From Roseivivax sp. GX 12232 (lineage in GTDB: Bacteria; Pseudomonadota; Alphaproteobacteria; Rhodobacterales; Rhodobacteraceae): a stretch of DNA of 64,000 bases. How positions within the stretch are numbered: position 1 is the first letter of the stretch; every line of letters begins with the position of its first letter. Location of the stretch: assembly GCF_021272185.1 (NCBI RefSeq), contig NZ_JAJSEC010000005.1:62001-126000 (forward strand). The letters run 5' to 3'. Under the pieces are notes generated by a model. It made no database searches and was not told where the DNA came from. It saw nothing but the letters and a program-made list of their open reading frames with translations. The translations under genes and the position numbers were made by a program. This document shows positions 37,734 to 46,175 of this stretch, piece after piece.

Positions 37734-37755
37734 AAGTCTCGCGAGCTCCGCGCCT

Positions 37756-38049
37756 TCAGACCGCCTGCAGCTCCTCGTGCAGGAAGGCGGCCACGTCCTT
37801 CACCGCCACGTCGTCCACATAGGCGCCGTCCTTGATGAAGAGCTTCTCGAAGGGCAGCCCCTTGCGGTCGAGCTTCTGCTCCAGCGCCACGCAAAGCTGC
37901 ACCACGTCGATCGACTCGAACTCCAGGTCCTCGATCAGCGTGGTCTCGGGCTGGATGCCGCCCTCGATCTCGAGGCCCCAGTCCTCGACGGTGGTTTCAA
38001 GAACCGATGTGACGGTGCTCTCCAGCGCCTTCTGCGACGTGTCGGTCAT
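37756..38049 (-). CDS. free-standing acyl carrier protein
   Basis: A 97-residue acidic ACP. The phosphopantetheine attachment site is Ser46 in DLEFESIDVVQL; ESI replaces the DSL of housekeeping AcpP, as in specialised carrier proteins. TTLIEDLEFES and VKDVAAFLHEEL are the usual helix II and helix IV regions. AGGGA lies seven bases before the ATG; a TTG two codons upstream is less likely. It is the last gene of the 45.5-37.8 kb operon. The fused PPTase of the megasynthase at 50.7-55.7 kb is a likely activator. Confidence 0.88.
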   Translation of the reverse strand: MTDTSQKALESTVTSVLETTVEDWGLEIEGGIQPETTLIEDLEFESIDVVQLCVALEQKLDRKGLPFEKLFIKDGAYVDDVAVKDVAAFLHEELQAV

Positions 38050-38117
38050 GTGCAAATCCCTTGTCTGTCAATCTCCGGTCCCTGGGACGGGGCCGGTTCC
38101 GCTTCCCCAACGGCTCT

Positions 38118-39014
38118 TCAGCCGGCCTTCTTCGCCGTGACCTCAAGCCAATTGCGCGGAACTTCGGAGATCTCCAGGTTGGCGAAGGCGCGCGCAACAC
38201 CGGCCTGCATGCACTCGCTTGCGATGTCGACAGGGTATCCACTCATCAATACCTCCGCGAGTCCACCATAGCCGCCGACAAGCTCCAGCCCGCGCTGCGA
38301 GATGGCAACAGGTGTCTGCCGCGACATGGTCACCGTGAGCCCATGCGCCTCGACCGCCTCGGCCCAGCCGGCTTCAGAGACCCATTCGGTCTGCTGGAAG
38401 GCGCGCTTCACGGTGCCGCGCTTGCGGGGCACCGGCGGCTCGCCGCGCGTCTTGCGCTCGGCATTGAGCTCGTTCATCGCCAGCACCGCCTCTTTCATCA
38501 TCTCGGTGAAGACCATCTCGGTGCCCTCGACGAAGGTGCCGGCGTAGAAAACCGAGTTGAAGACGAACTGCCCGCCGGGGCGCAGCACCCGGGCGACCTC
38601 GGCCAGGAAGGCCGGGCGGTCGGGCATCATGTGGATCGCGTTGCCGATCACCACGAGGTCGATCTCGCCATCGGCGAAGGGCAGCTCCATGGCGCTGTCG
38701 ACGCGGAGGTGCACCCCGCCCTGCCCGGCCTCGGCGGCGGCGCGCCATTCCTCGAGGCTCTCGTGGAAGCGGGCGCCGTCCTCTTCGAGGCCGCGGCGCG
38801 ACAGCTCGATCTGCACCGGGTCGAGGTCGATGCCGCAGACCGCCAGCCCGGGCTTCCGCTCGAGCAGCATCCGCGACAGCAGCCCGGTGCCGCAGGCCAG
38901 GTCGGCGACCCGCGAGACCGCGCCGAGGTCCACCTCGGAGACAAGCTGACGGTTCACCGAGACGTAATGATTGTCCTGCGCGTAGGACTCGTAGGTCGTA
39001 TCCACTTTCGTCAT
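38118..39014 (-). CDS. class I SAM-dependent methyltransferase
   Basis: A 298-residue methyltransferase. Motif I is VADLACGTGLLSRML (about 36-50), the acidic loop end is in CGIDLDPVQ, and motif IV is in LVVIGNAIHMMPDRP. A C-terminal part beyond residue 190 is specific and does not match a well-known family. GAGGTGG lies before the ATG. It is 14 bases after the esterase gene and 68 before the ACP gene. O- or C-methylation of an ACP-bound or released product is inferred from context. Confidence 0.82.
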   Translation of the reverse strand: MTKVDTTYESYAQDNHYVSVNRQLVSEVDLGAVSRVADLACGTGLLSRMLLERKPGLAVCGIDLDPVQIELSRRGLEEDGARFHESLEEWRAAAEAGQGGVHLRVDSAMELPFADGEIDLVVIGNAIHMMPDRPAFLAEVARVLRPGGQFVFNSVFYAGTFVEGTEMVFTEMMKEAVLAMNELNAERKTRGEPPVPRKRGTVKRAFQQTEWVSEAGWAEAVEAHGLTVTMSRQTPVAISQRGLELVGGYGGLAEVLMSGYPVDIASECMQAGVARAFANLEISEVPRNWLEVTAKKAG

Positions 39015-39028
39015 CAAATCCACCTCGT

Positions 39029-39925
39029 TCAGATTGAAGCCTTCCCCGTCGCCGCGAGCCTGTCGCGGTCGACATACCACATCACCGTGCGTGCGATCAG
39101 ATCCTGCAGCGTTCCAGTGCGGAAATGCCGGGGGTCGCCGTCGAGCTGCCGGTGCCCCGCCCCTTCCAGCACCACGAGCCAGAGATCGGCGCCCGCCGCC
39201 CCGCCGTCCCAGAAGCTGATCCGCGCGTCGTGCCGTCCGACCCGGGCGCGGCTGCGCCGGGGCGGGGCCGTTATCCGGTTGCGGCGCTTCCAGAAGTCCA
39301 CCGTCGCCTCGACGCCCAGGAGCCGGCCCGCGACCGAGAAACCGGCGATGTCGGGCACCTCGCCGCCCTCCCAGGGGATCAGCGGGTCATCCGTGGCCTG
39401 GATCAGCATCATCGGCACCGGCGGGCCGGGCGGCGCGCTCTGCGCCAGGGCCTCGGGCAGGGCCGAGACCACGGCGACGCCGATCGCCGGCGGCTCGGAG
39501 AGCGCGCAGCAGAGCCTTTGGCAAAACATCCCGCCGTTCGACACGCCGATCAGCGCGAGCGGCACCTCGGCGCGGTTCAGCGCCTCTTTCTGGCGGGCGT
39601 GGATCACCTCGATGAAGCCGCGGTCGCCGGGCCAGCGGTCCTCGAGCGGGGGGCGGCCGTCGGACCAATGCCGCAGCGCCTGCGGGAAGGCGATGTCGTG
39701 ACCGTAGCTCTGCAGCGCCTCGGCCAGGCCCGAGCGCAGCACGAAGCCCTGGGCGGTGCCGTTGCCGCCGTGCAGCGCCAGCACCGTGGAACAGGTCGGC
39801 GCGGTCTCGACCGGCATCTCGGGCAGCAGGAGCGCCCGGGCGCCCCAGCGGGTCTTGATGGAGACGCTGCGCGCGGCCCGGACCGGAGCGCCGGGGCTGC
39901 CGCCCCTTTTGCCGCGCGCCGCCAC
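39029..39925 (-). CDS. PHB-depolymerase-like esterase, cytoplasmic
   Basis: A 298-residue alpha/beta hydrolase of the LpqC/PHB-depolymerase family. ALHGGNGTAQGF forms the oxyanion region, the nucleophile is in GVSNGGMFCQRL, the acid in ATDDPLIPWEGGE, and the His in LEGAGHRQ. There is no signal peptide. It starts with GTG four bases after the preceding stop. It is a paralogue of the secreted esterase at 49502-50500 (shared VSNGGMF.QRL, DD.L.PW.GGE, VLEGAGH). It may release or trim an ester in the pathway. Confidence 0.78.
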   Translation of the reverse strand: MAARGKRGGSPGAPVRAARSVSIKTRWGARALLLPEMPVETAPTCSTVLALHGGNGTAQGFVLRSGLAEALQSYGHDIAFPQALRHWSDGRPPLEDRWPGDRGFIEVIHARQKEALNRAEVPLALIGVSNGGMFCQRLCCALSEPPAIGVAVVSALPEALAQSAPPGPPVPMMLIQATDDPLIPWEGGEVPDIAGFSVAGRLLGVEATVDFWKRRNRITAPPRRSRARVGRHDARISFWDGGAAGADLWLVVLEGAGHRQLDGDPRHFRTGTLQDLIARTVMWYVDRDRLAATGKASI

Positions 39926-39929
39926 GGCC

Positions 39930-41450
39930 CTATCCCGCCCGGTCCACGGCAGGCCCCTGCCCGCGCCAGACCTCGAGCCCGCCCAGCGGGTTGTCCTCGT
40001 AGCGCCAGCCCTCGGGCGTGCCGTCCGGCACCGCCACGCGCGGGCCGAAGACATTGGCGGTGCCGACGAAGAGCCCCTCGGGCGTGGAGACCAGGTTCCG
40101 CACCCCCCAGTTGTAGGGATTGCCGAGCCCGCGCCGGGTGACCGGCAGCCAGTTCTCGCCGTCGGCGCTGCGCCACATGTCGGCGCCGCCGTCGTTCTCG
40201 ATGATGCGCTCGGGGCTGACATGGGTCAGCAGCTCGCGCACCAGCCGCGGCGCCCCGTCGAGCTTGGCCCAGCGCAGGGTCACCGCCCAGTCGTAGGTGC
40301 CGCAGTAGAGCCAGCCGTCATGTTCGGCGAGCGACCAGATGTAGCCGTTGAAGAAATGCCCGAACCCCGCCTTCAGCCCGGAGAGCGGCGCGCGCCCGTC
40401 GCCGTCGCGGTCGCCGACCACCACCTCCCAGCTGTCGTCGGGATGGATGCGCAGGATCTCGGCCGCGGCGGGGCCGATGCCGTTGACCCGGTCGAGCCCG
40501 CCGCCCTGGATGCCGGTGCCGACGTAGAGCGCCCCCTTGAAGGCGGTCATGCTGGCCACCGCCTGGTTCAGCGGCCCGCGCCCGGCGCCATGGCTCATCA
40601 CCTTGCGCCAGCGGTAGGGGAAGGGCCCGGCCTTGGGGTCGGCGGGGCTGCCGTCGGTCGCCCAGACCTGCAGCCCCTCGAGGTTCAGCGTCCCGGCGTA
40701 GAGCGTGTCGCCCGCCACCGCGAGGCTGAAGATCCCCATGTTGCCCGCGTCCTCGAAGCCCGGCGGGTTCACCGGCTGCCAGTCGCCGGCCTCGGGCGTG
40801 GCGGAGGCGAAGATCAGCGGCAGGCCGGCCGAGTTCTGCTGCCCGCCGTCGCTGCCGCGCCGCGCGGTCGGGGCGAAATGCATCCGCCCCTTGAAGGTGG
40901 TCAGGCTGCGGGTCACCGAGAAGGGCGGATCGGTGATGCCGTAAGGCGTGATCGGCTCGAACCCCTGCCCGTCTGTCGAGCGCAGGATCAGCCCGCCCGG
41001 CGCCCGCCCCGGCGCCCAGGCCGAAACGTAGAGCGCCGGTTCGGTATCGCCCGGACCCTGGTAGACCTCCATCGAGCGGTAGCCGATCTCGCGCGGGACG
41101 GGACGGCCGTCGAGCCCCTCGACCATGGGCGCGCGGAAGACCATCTCCCATTGGTCGGTGAGCGGATCATAGGCCCAGATCTGCGAGCGCCGGTCGAGCT
41201 CGTAGAGCCCGTCGAGCGTCTCGGGGCATTCCACCGGCCAGACCTTCAAGGGCAGCGCCTTGAAGGCCGACTGGAAGCGCAGCATGCAGAGGTTCGACCG
41301 GGTGGTGCCGAGGTAGAGCCGCCCGCGGAACCAGGCCATGGAATGGGCATAGTTGTTGTGCCCGTCGCCCAGCCCGCCGACCCCGACGCGGGTGAAGTCC
41401 CGGGCGTTGAGCCCGCGGTTCGGGAAGGGATCGGGCAGCGGCATGGTCAT
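39930..41450 (-). CDS. repeat protein, predicted beta-propeller, paralogue 1
   Basis: A 506-residue protein without a signal peptide. It has repeated short blade-like units: AHSMAWFRGRLYLGTTRSN, LTTFKGRMHFAPT, LAVAGDTLYAGTLNLEG, MTAFKGALYVGTGIQ, LAEHDGWLYCGTYDW, LVSTPEGLFVGTANV. Each joins a 'hydrophobic-x-G-x-LY-x-GT' strand to a trailing strand, as in Kelch/YVTN-type propellers. It is related to 47068-48480. The function is unknown; the position in the operon, five bases after an SDR, suggests an enzyme-like or binding role on the same product. Confidence 0.65.
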   Translation of the reverse strand: MTMPLPDPFPNRGLNARDFTRVGVGGLGDGHNNYAHSMAWFRGRLYLGTTRSNLCMLRFQSAFKALPLKVWPVECPETLDGLYELDRRSQIWAYDPLTDQWEMVFRAPMVEGLDGRPVPREIGYRSMEVYQGPGDTEPALYVSAWAPGRAPGGLILRSTDGQGFEPITPYGITDPPFSVTRSLTTFKGRMHFAPTARRGSDGGQQNSAGLPLIFASATPEAGDWQPVNPPGFEDAGNMGIFSLAVAGDTLYAGTLNLEGLQVWATDGSPADPKAGPFPYRWRKVMSHGAGRGPLNQAVASMTAFKGALYVGTGIQGGGLDRVNGIGPAAAEILRIHPDDSWEVVVGDRDGDGRAPLSGLKAGFGHFFNGYIWSLAEHDGWLYCGTYDWAVTLRWAKLDGAPRLVRELLTHVSPERIIENDGGADMWRSADGENWLPVTRRGLGNPYNWGVRNLVSTPEGLFVGTANVFGPRVAVPDGTPEGWRYEDNPLGGLEVWRGQGPAVDRAG

Positions 41451-41455
41451 CGCGC

Positions 41456-42202
41456 TCAGGCCCCCTTGCCGCGTTTTCGGCGCTGCGGCACCGGGGCCAC
41501 GACGGAGTTGAACAGGAACATCTCGCGCGGAAGCCGCACCAGGTAGTCGACGTATTCGGCGACGTGATCGGCGGACAGCATGGCGCGCGGCTTGAGCGCG
41601 GCGGTGCCCGACTGCGACCAGAGCCCGGTGTCCACCGCGTCGGGCAGCACAGTCTGCACCCGAACGCCCTCGCGCTGGACCTCTTCGGCGAGGCTTTCCG
41701 ACAGGCCCAGGATGCCGAACTTCGAGCTCGCGTAGGGCCCGTCGAAGGCCCGGCCCTGCTTGCCCGAGACCGAGGAGATATTGACGATGTCGCCTTCCTT
41801 CTGGGCCAGCATGGCCGCCAGGACCGCGCGGTTCGACAGGAAGGTGCCGGTCAGGTTCACGTCGATGACGGTCTTCCATTCCTCGAAGCTGGTGTCGGCC
41901 ACGGATTTCAGCGTGCCGCCGACCCGCAGGATGCCCGCCGCGGCGACAAGGATGTCGATCCGGCCGGTGGGCTCGAGCGCCAGCTCGGCCATGCGCGCCA
42001 TGTCCGCCTCCGAGGTGATGTCGGCGGGGAAGACCCGCGCCGCCGCGCCGATCTCCGCGGCCACCGCGGCGAGCCCCTCGGCGTTGCGGTCGACCAGCAG
42101 GACCTGCGCGCCCCCCGCCGCGAGGCGGCGCGCCACGGCGGCGCCGATGCCGCCCGCGGCGCCGGTGACGATGGCGGATTTGCCGGTCAGGGGGATGCTC
42201 AT
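41456..42202 (-). CDS. SDR family oxidoreductase
   Basis: A 248-residue classical SDR. It has the nucleotide-binding TGAAGGIG (about 12-19), LVAAAG in place of NNAG, the catalytic Ser in NISSVSGK, and YASSKFG (Tyr/Lys). It is likely a ketone or alcohol oxidoreductase acting on an acyl chain. GAGG precedes the ATG. Its start overlaps the stop of the next-upstream SDR by ATGA. Confidence 0.85.
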   Translation of the reverse strand: MSIPLTGKSAIVTGAAGGIGAAVARRLAAGGAQVLLVDRNAEGLAAVAAEIGAAARVFPADITSEADMARMAELALEPTGRIDILVAAAGILRVGGTLKSVADTSFEEWKTVIDVNLTGTFLSNRAVLAAMLAQKEGDIVNISSVSGKQGRAFDGPYASSKFGILGLSESLAEEVQREGVRVQTVLPDAVDTGLWSQSGTAALKPRAMLSADHVAEYVDYLVRLPREMFLFNSVVAPVPQRRKRGKGA

Positions 42203-42969
42203 GCGGAACCTCGCGCTTTGTGCCGCTGACGGCCCCGGCGGGGCATCGGCAGAAGATGGGGATCGGGGCAGGCCATGCGGCGCCCAAGCTCGGTCAGATC
42301 GGCCAGCGCCCGGGCGAAGCCCTCGGGGGTCATGCGCCCGCCGAAGGGCCCGTCGAGCAGCGTATCGGCGATCAGCGGCGTGTCGACGGAGCCCGGGAAG
42401 ACCGTGCGGACGCGGATGCCCTCGGGGCCGAGCGCCTCGGCCAGCTCGCGGCCCAGGGCGGCGAGGGCGAATTTCGTCGCGCAATAGGCCGGGGCGAGCG
42501 GCGTGCCGCGCAGCCCCTGCGGCGTGGTGGAAGAGCCGATGTGCAGGATGTCGCCCTCGCCCGCCTTGCGCATCAGCGGCAGCACCGCCTGGTCGGCCAG
42601 GAAGACCCCGTGCAGGTTCACGTCGATGGCGCGCTGCCAGTCGGCGAGCGGCAGGTCGCGGGTGCGGGGCGGCGCGCCCGCCTCGGGGTCGCGGCCGACC
42701 ACCGCCGAACAGACCAGCAGGTCGGCCCGCCCGATCTCGGTCAGCCGCGCGGCGAGCTGCCCCATCTGGTCCGCGTCGCCCACGTCGAGGCCCAGCGCCT
42801 CGTGGCCCGCGCCCGGCGCGATCTCTTCCAGCTCGGACAGAAGTTCCGCCCGCCGCGCCTCGGCGCGGCCGAGCCCGATGATCCGATGCCCGCGCCGGGC
42901 GTATTCCAGCGCCAGGGCCCGGCCGATGCCGCTGGTGGCCCCGGTCAGCACGGCGACCGGCGCGCTCAT
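42199..42969 (-). CDS. SDR family oxidoreductase
   Basis: A 256-residue classical SDR with TGATSGIGRALAL, LLVCSAVVG in the NNAG position, HIGSSTTPQ (Ser) and YCATKFALAAL (Tyr/Lys). The C-terminus is basic (PMPRRGRQRHKARG). It lies between, and overlaps, the other SDR and the alpha/beta hydrolase (ATGA at both ends), so the three are made together. The substrate is unknown. Confidence 0.85.
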   Translation of the reverse strand: MSAPVAVLTGATSGIGRALALEYARRGHRIIGLGRAEARRAELLSELEEIAPGAGHEALGLDVGDADQMGQLAARLTEIGRADLLVCSAVVGRDPEAGAPPRTRDLPLADWQRAIDVNLHGVFLADQAVLPLMRKAGEGDILHIGSSTTPQGLRGTPLAPAYCATKFALAALGRELAEALGPEGIRVRTVFPGSVDTPLIADTLLDGPFGGRMTPEGFARALADLTELGRRMACPDPHLLPMPRRGRQRHKARGSA

Positions 42970-43946
42970 CGCCAGCCCCTCCGGCGGATGGTGGCGCGCA
43001 GCGGCCGCTGGCGGCGCTTGGCAGCGGCGCGCAGGCGCAGCGCGGCGGGCTGGTCGCTGCCGCCGATGAAGGCCTGCAGCGCCATGGCGAAGACTCGCGG
43101 CTTCACGATCGGGAAGAAATGCCCCGCGCCGGGCACCACCACCCGGCGCGCGCCGGGCAGATGATCGAGCAGGTATTCCGAGGTCGGCAGGCAGTGCGAC
43201 TTGGCCCCATAGGCCAGAAGCACCGGCATCGGCAGTTCGGGCAGCGCGGGCACGTCGATCTGGGTCTCGTCCTGCATCTCGTCGCGGGCGGTGGTGGTCT
43301 CCAGGAGGGCCTGCCAGCGCTGCGCGCCGCGCGCGCCCATCTGCCGCGAACGCAAGTTGATGCCGCGCCGCCGCGCCGGCCCCGCCCGCGCGGGCAACTC
43401 GCCCGTGGCCAGCGCCGAGCCGCCGCGCTGGCCCAGTTCGGCCAGGAGCGTGAAGTCGATCTCGGCCTCCTCGGGCGGGAAGCGGGTCACCCCCTGCTCG
43501 GCGAGCTGCGCGCGCCACTCGGGCCAATGCGGCCAGTCGCAAAGCCGCATCGGCGGCTGGATCGCGCGCAGCTGGGTGTCGGCCACGGTCAGGCTGGCGA
43601 AGCGCTCGGGATGGCGCTGCGCGAGGACCAGCGCCACCCGGGCGCCATGGCTGTGGCCCACCAGATGCGCCTGGCCGATGCCCGCCGCATCCATGACCGC
43701 CAGCATGTCGGCGGCCATGCGGTCGAGCCGGTAGCCCTCGGGCGGCATGGAGCTGGCCCCGTGGCCGCGCAGGTCCGGCAAGAGCAGCGCCCGCTCCTGG
43801 CCAAGGTAGCGCACCGCGCCGAGGAACCAGAAGGACAGGTTCGCCCCAAGCCCGTGGATCATCACCAGGGGCACCGGACCGGCCTCCGGGTCCGCACCGA
43901 GAAGCTGGTAGTTCAGCTTGACGTCGGGAAGCGTCAGGGCCGTCAT
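42966..43946 (-). CDS. alpha/beta hydrolase, possible thioesterase
   Basis: A 326-residue hydrolase. The oxyanion HGLGAN is at about 31-36, the nucleophile Ser99 in GHSHGAR, and the His in GAGHFFP. The usual acid position after the sixth strand reads YGAKSHCLP and lacks the common Asp. The C-terminal 40 residues are Arg-rich. The gene lies 12 bases after the phosphodiesterase and overlaps the SDR. Product release from the ACP or megasynthase is a reasonable but untested idea. Confidence 0.78.
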   Translation of the reverse strand: MTALTLPDVKLNYQLLGADPEAGPVPLVMIHGLGANLSFWFLGAVRYLGQERALLLPDLRGHGASSMPPEGYRLDRMAADMLAVMDAAGIGQAHLVGHSHGARVALVLAQRHPERFASLTVADTQLRAIQPPMRLCDWPHWPEWRAQLAEQGVTRFPPEEAEIDFTLLAELGQRGGSALATGELPARAGPARRRGINLRSRQMGARGAQRWQALLETTTARDEMQDETQIDVPALPELPMPVLLAYGAKSHCLPTSEYLLDHLPGARRVVVPGAGHFFPIVKPRVFAMALQAFIGGSDQPAALRLRAAAKRRQRPLRATIRRRGWR

Positions 43947-43958
43947 CGGGCGCGTGCC

Positions 43959-45542
43959 TCAATCCATGTAGCCGAGCTTCTTCATCTGCCGGAGCAGGAC
44001 CTCGCGCTCCTCGGCGCTGGGTTCCGGGCGCTCCTCGGCGGGTTGGGAGGCGGCACTCCGGGCCTGGCCCGCCTTGGTGGCGGTGATGCCCGGGACCAGG
44101 GCCTCCTGCGGCACCCGCCCCTCGAGGTTCTTCGGCACCGGCAGCCCCAGTAGCGTCAGCATCAGGGGCGCGATGTCCAGAAGATTCAGCGGATCGACCT
44201 GTTCGTCCTGCCGGAAGGCGGGGCCCGCGCCGATGAAGATGCCCTCGGGACGGTGGGTGCCGTCGGCCAGGGCGCGCGGCTTGACCACGGCGTCCGAGGA
44301 GATGATCGAGACGAAGCCGCCGTCGCGCAGCTTCAGGGTGATGTCCGGGCAGGGCTCGATGAAGGCGCGGCCGCGCATCTTGTTCATGTCGAGCCCGGCC
44401 AGCACCTTCTCGCCCTGGTCGTCGGTCCAGGCCAGAAGCTCCTCGCGCAGCTTCAGCGCAAACTCCATGTAGCGGTCGGGCGAAATGCCCGAGCCGTCGC
44501 CCGGGTCGGGCTTGATGAAAATCGCGTTCGAGGACGGCGTCGGGCAGAAGGCCACCGTGCGCTTCCAGTCGATCATCGCCTGGTGGTCCTTGAGCTTGTC
44601 GGCGGCGAGCTGCGCCCGCCCGTCGCCCGCGCCGTCCTCGCGCCAGTGCAGGTAGCCGCGATCGGCGAGCCACTGGTTGATGTAGACGATCTCGGTCGTG
44701 GGCCCGAAGCCGTGGTCCGAGGTGATCAGCACGTTGGTCCCGGGGCCCGCGGCCTCGACCATGCGGCGGATGTTATCGTCCATCCGGGCGTAGAACTCGG
44801 TCACCAGTCGGGTGATCTTCTCGGTCTGTTCTCCCGGTTCGCCGGCGTGGCACTCGGGGTCGAGGTAGCGCCAGAAGAGGTGCTGGATCTTGTCCGGCCC
44901 GTCCAGCACGATGGCCGCGAGGTCGGTCGGGTCCTCTTCCAGCAACCGGCACATGACGTCGGTCCAGGCCTTGTCGCGGACGTTCTGCAGCTCGATCCAT
45001 TCCTCGTGCTCGTCGGCCTCGAGGCCCTGGACCACCTTCTTCTCCTCGCCGATGTCCATGCCGAGGTCGCGGTAGTCGAAATCCTCCGAGGCGCGCAGCC
45101 TGTCGAACAGCGCCGGTGGGTGAATGCCGCCGCGCAGGTGCTTCCAGGGCACGAAGCCCGAGGCCACGTGGCCGTCGAGCTCGGGCGCGGGGTAGAAACC
45201 GAAGAAGTTCAGCACCGTCGCGCGCTTGCCGCCGCGGTTGGCGATGGAAAACACCGTTTCCGCGTGATTGTCGCGGCGGTCGTTGATCTTCAGGAAAACG
45301 CCGCCATCTTCGAGGAAGGCCGGGCGCAGGAAGTCGTAGATGCCATGCGCCTCGGGGCTGACCCCGGTGGTCATCGAGGTCCAGGCCGGCGGCGTCAGCG
45401 GGTTCCGCGTCGACATCAGCTGGGCGATGGTGCCGGATTTGATCAACCCGGTCAGGAAGGGCAGATGGCCTTGCCGGGACAGAGGAGAGAGCAGGCTGAA
45501 AGTGGCCCCGTCGAGGCCGATCATCAAAACACGGTCAGACAA
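43959..45542 (-). CDS. alkaline-phosphatase-superfamily phosphodiesterase/phosphatase
   Basis: A 527-residue metal-dependent enzyme of the type I phosphodiesterase/nucleotide pyrophosphatase family. The first metal Asp11 is in MIGLDGATF, the Thr55 nucleophile in TPPAWTSMTTG, further ligands in DGPDKIQHLFW and ITSDHGFGPT. It starts with TTG at 45542: GGAG is nine bases upstream, and starting at the next ATG (45524) would cut the first core strand. There is no signal peptide. It is the first gene of the eight-gene operon. The family also contains phospholipid- and sulfate-ester enzymes, so the exact bond is open. Confidence 0.82.
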   Translation of the reverse strand: MSDRVLMIGLDGATFSLLSPLSRQGHLPFLTGLIKSGTIAQLMSTRNPLTPPAWTSMTTGVSPEAHGIYDFLRPAFLEDGGVFLKINDRRDNHAETVFSIANRGGKRATVLNFFGFYPAPELDGHVASGFVPWKHLRGGIHPPALFDRLRASEDFDYRDLGMDIGEEKKVVQGLEADEHEEWIELQNVRDKAWTDVMCRLLEEDPTDLAAIVLDGPDKIQHLFWRYLDPECHAGEPGEQTEKITRLVTEFYARMDDNIRRMVEAAGPGTNVLITSDHGFGPTTEIVYINQWLADRGYLHWREDGAGDGRAQLAADKLKDHQAMIDWKRTVAFCPTPSSNAIFIKPDPGDGSGISPDRYMEFALKLREELLAWTDDQGEKVLAGLDMNKMRGRAFIEPCPDITLKLRDGGFVSIISSDAVVKPRALADGTHRPEGIFIGAGPAFRQDEQVDPLNLLDIAPLMLTLLGLPVPKNLEGRVPQEALVPGITATKAGQARSAASQPAEERPEPSAEEREVLLRQMKKLGYMD

Positions 45543-45600
45543 ATAAACTTACTCCGAATACTGCCCCCTGCCGCCGATGCTGCGCGGCAACGCCCTGAAA

Positions 45601-45629
45601 TTTAAAATCGGATCTCGGTCTTGGCGCAA
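45601..45629 (-). promoter_or_regulatory. putative promoter of the eight-gene operon
   Basis: On the minus strand TTGCGC and TTTAAA are 17 bases apart in an AT-rich spot between the divergent phosphodiesterase and coiled-coil genes, leaving a leader of about 50 bases before the TTG start. Confidence 0.4.
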
Positions 45630-45706
45630 CCCTCTTTGAATGCAACTTCTTGCCTTCGGGCGCAGGACTTCGTAGCGCTCGGGGGCAACCTGGACAGCGC
45701 CACGCC

Positions 45707-46060
45707 ATGACCGACACGGCCAAATCGCGGGACGACAGCGGCACCGACAAGGGCCTGAAGGACCTGTTGCGCGACCAGCAGGAGCGCCAGACCCGGCTGC
45801 GCCACGTGCAGGAGTTCATCTCCACCCCGGCCTTTCTGGATCTCTCCGAACTGGCCATCGAGGTCAGCGACGACGCCGAGGCGCTGGACGGTCGCCGCCG
45901 CGACCTCGACTACCGCATCGAGGTGCTGCGCTCGGTGCTGGCGCTGCTCGAGGAAGAGCGCGCGCTGATGGACCGGGTGGAAAGCGCCTCGGGTGCAGAG
46001 GCGGAAGGTGCCGACACCCCCGGCGCCCCGGATCTGACCGGCACCCGCGGCCGCCCCTGA
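45707..46060 (+). CDS. hypothetical coiled-coil protein
   Basis: A 117-residue charged protein, no recognised family. Residues 15-40 and 60-98 are strongly helical with heptad-like spacing (GLKDLLRDQQERQTRLRHVQ; DYRIEVLRSVLALLEEERAL). The ends are disordered and polar. There is no signal or membrane segment. It heads the plus-strand group followed by a sulfotransferase and a propeller-like protein, 115 bases later. It may be a scaffold or regulator. Confidence 0.6.
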   Translation: MTDTAKSRDDSGTDKGLKDLLRDQQERQTRLRHVQEFISTPAFLDLSELAIEVSDDAEALDGRRRDLDYRIEVLRSVLALLEEERALMDRVESASGAEAEGADTPGAPDLTGTRGRP

Positions 46061-46175
46061 GGCGCGCGCGCACCACTGCTTGCCGGGGCGTCAATTTTAA
46101 TTGCCAGAGCGATGAAGCGGCGGCTATCCCTTTCGGGACAGGTCGTTTGTTTGTGTCATTCATCGCGGAGCGCCC

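Larger units (their letters stand above)
37381..37755. other. convergent intergenic region
   Basis: About 375 bases without a gene. It holds the 35-bp tandem repeat (37498-37672) and the terminator of the ACP operon. Reading frames across it are Arg/Pro-rich and out of step with the repeat, so they are judged non-coding. Confidence 0.55.
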
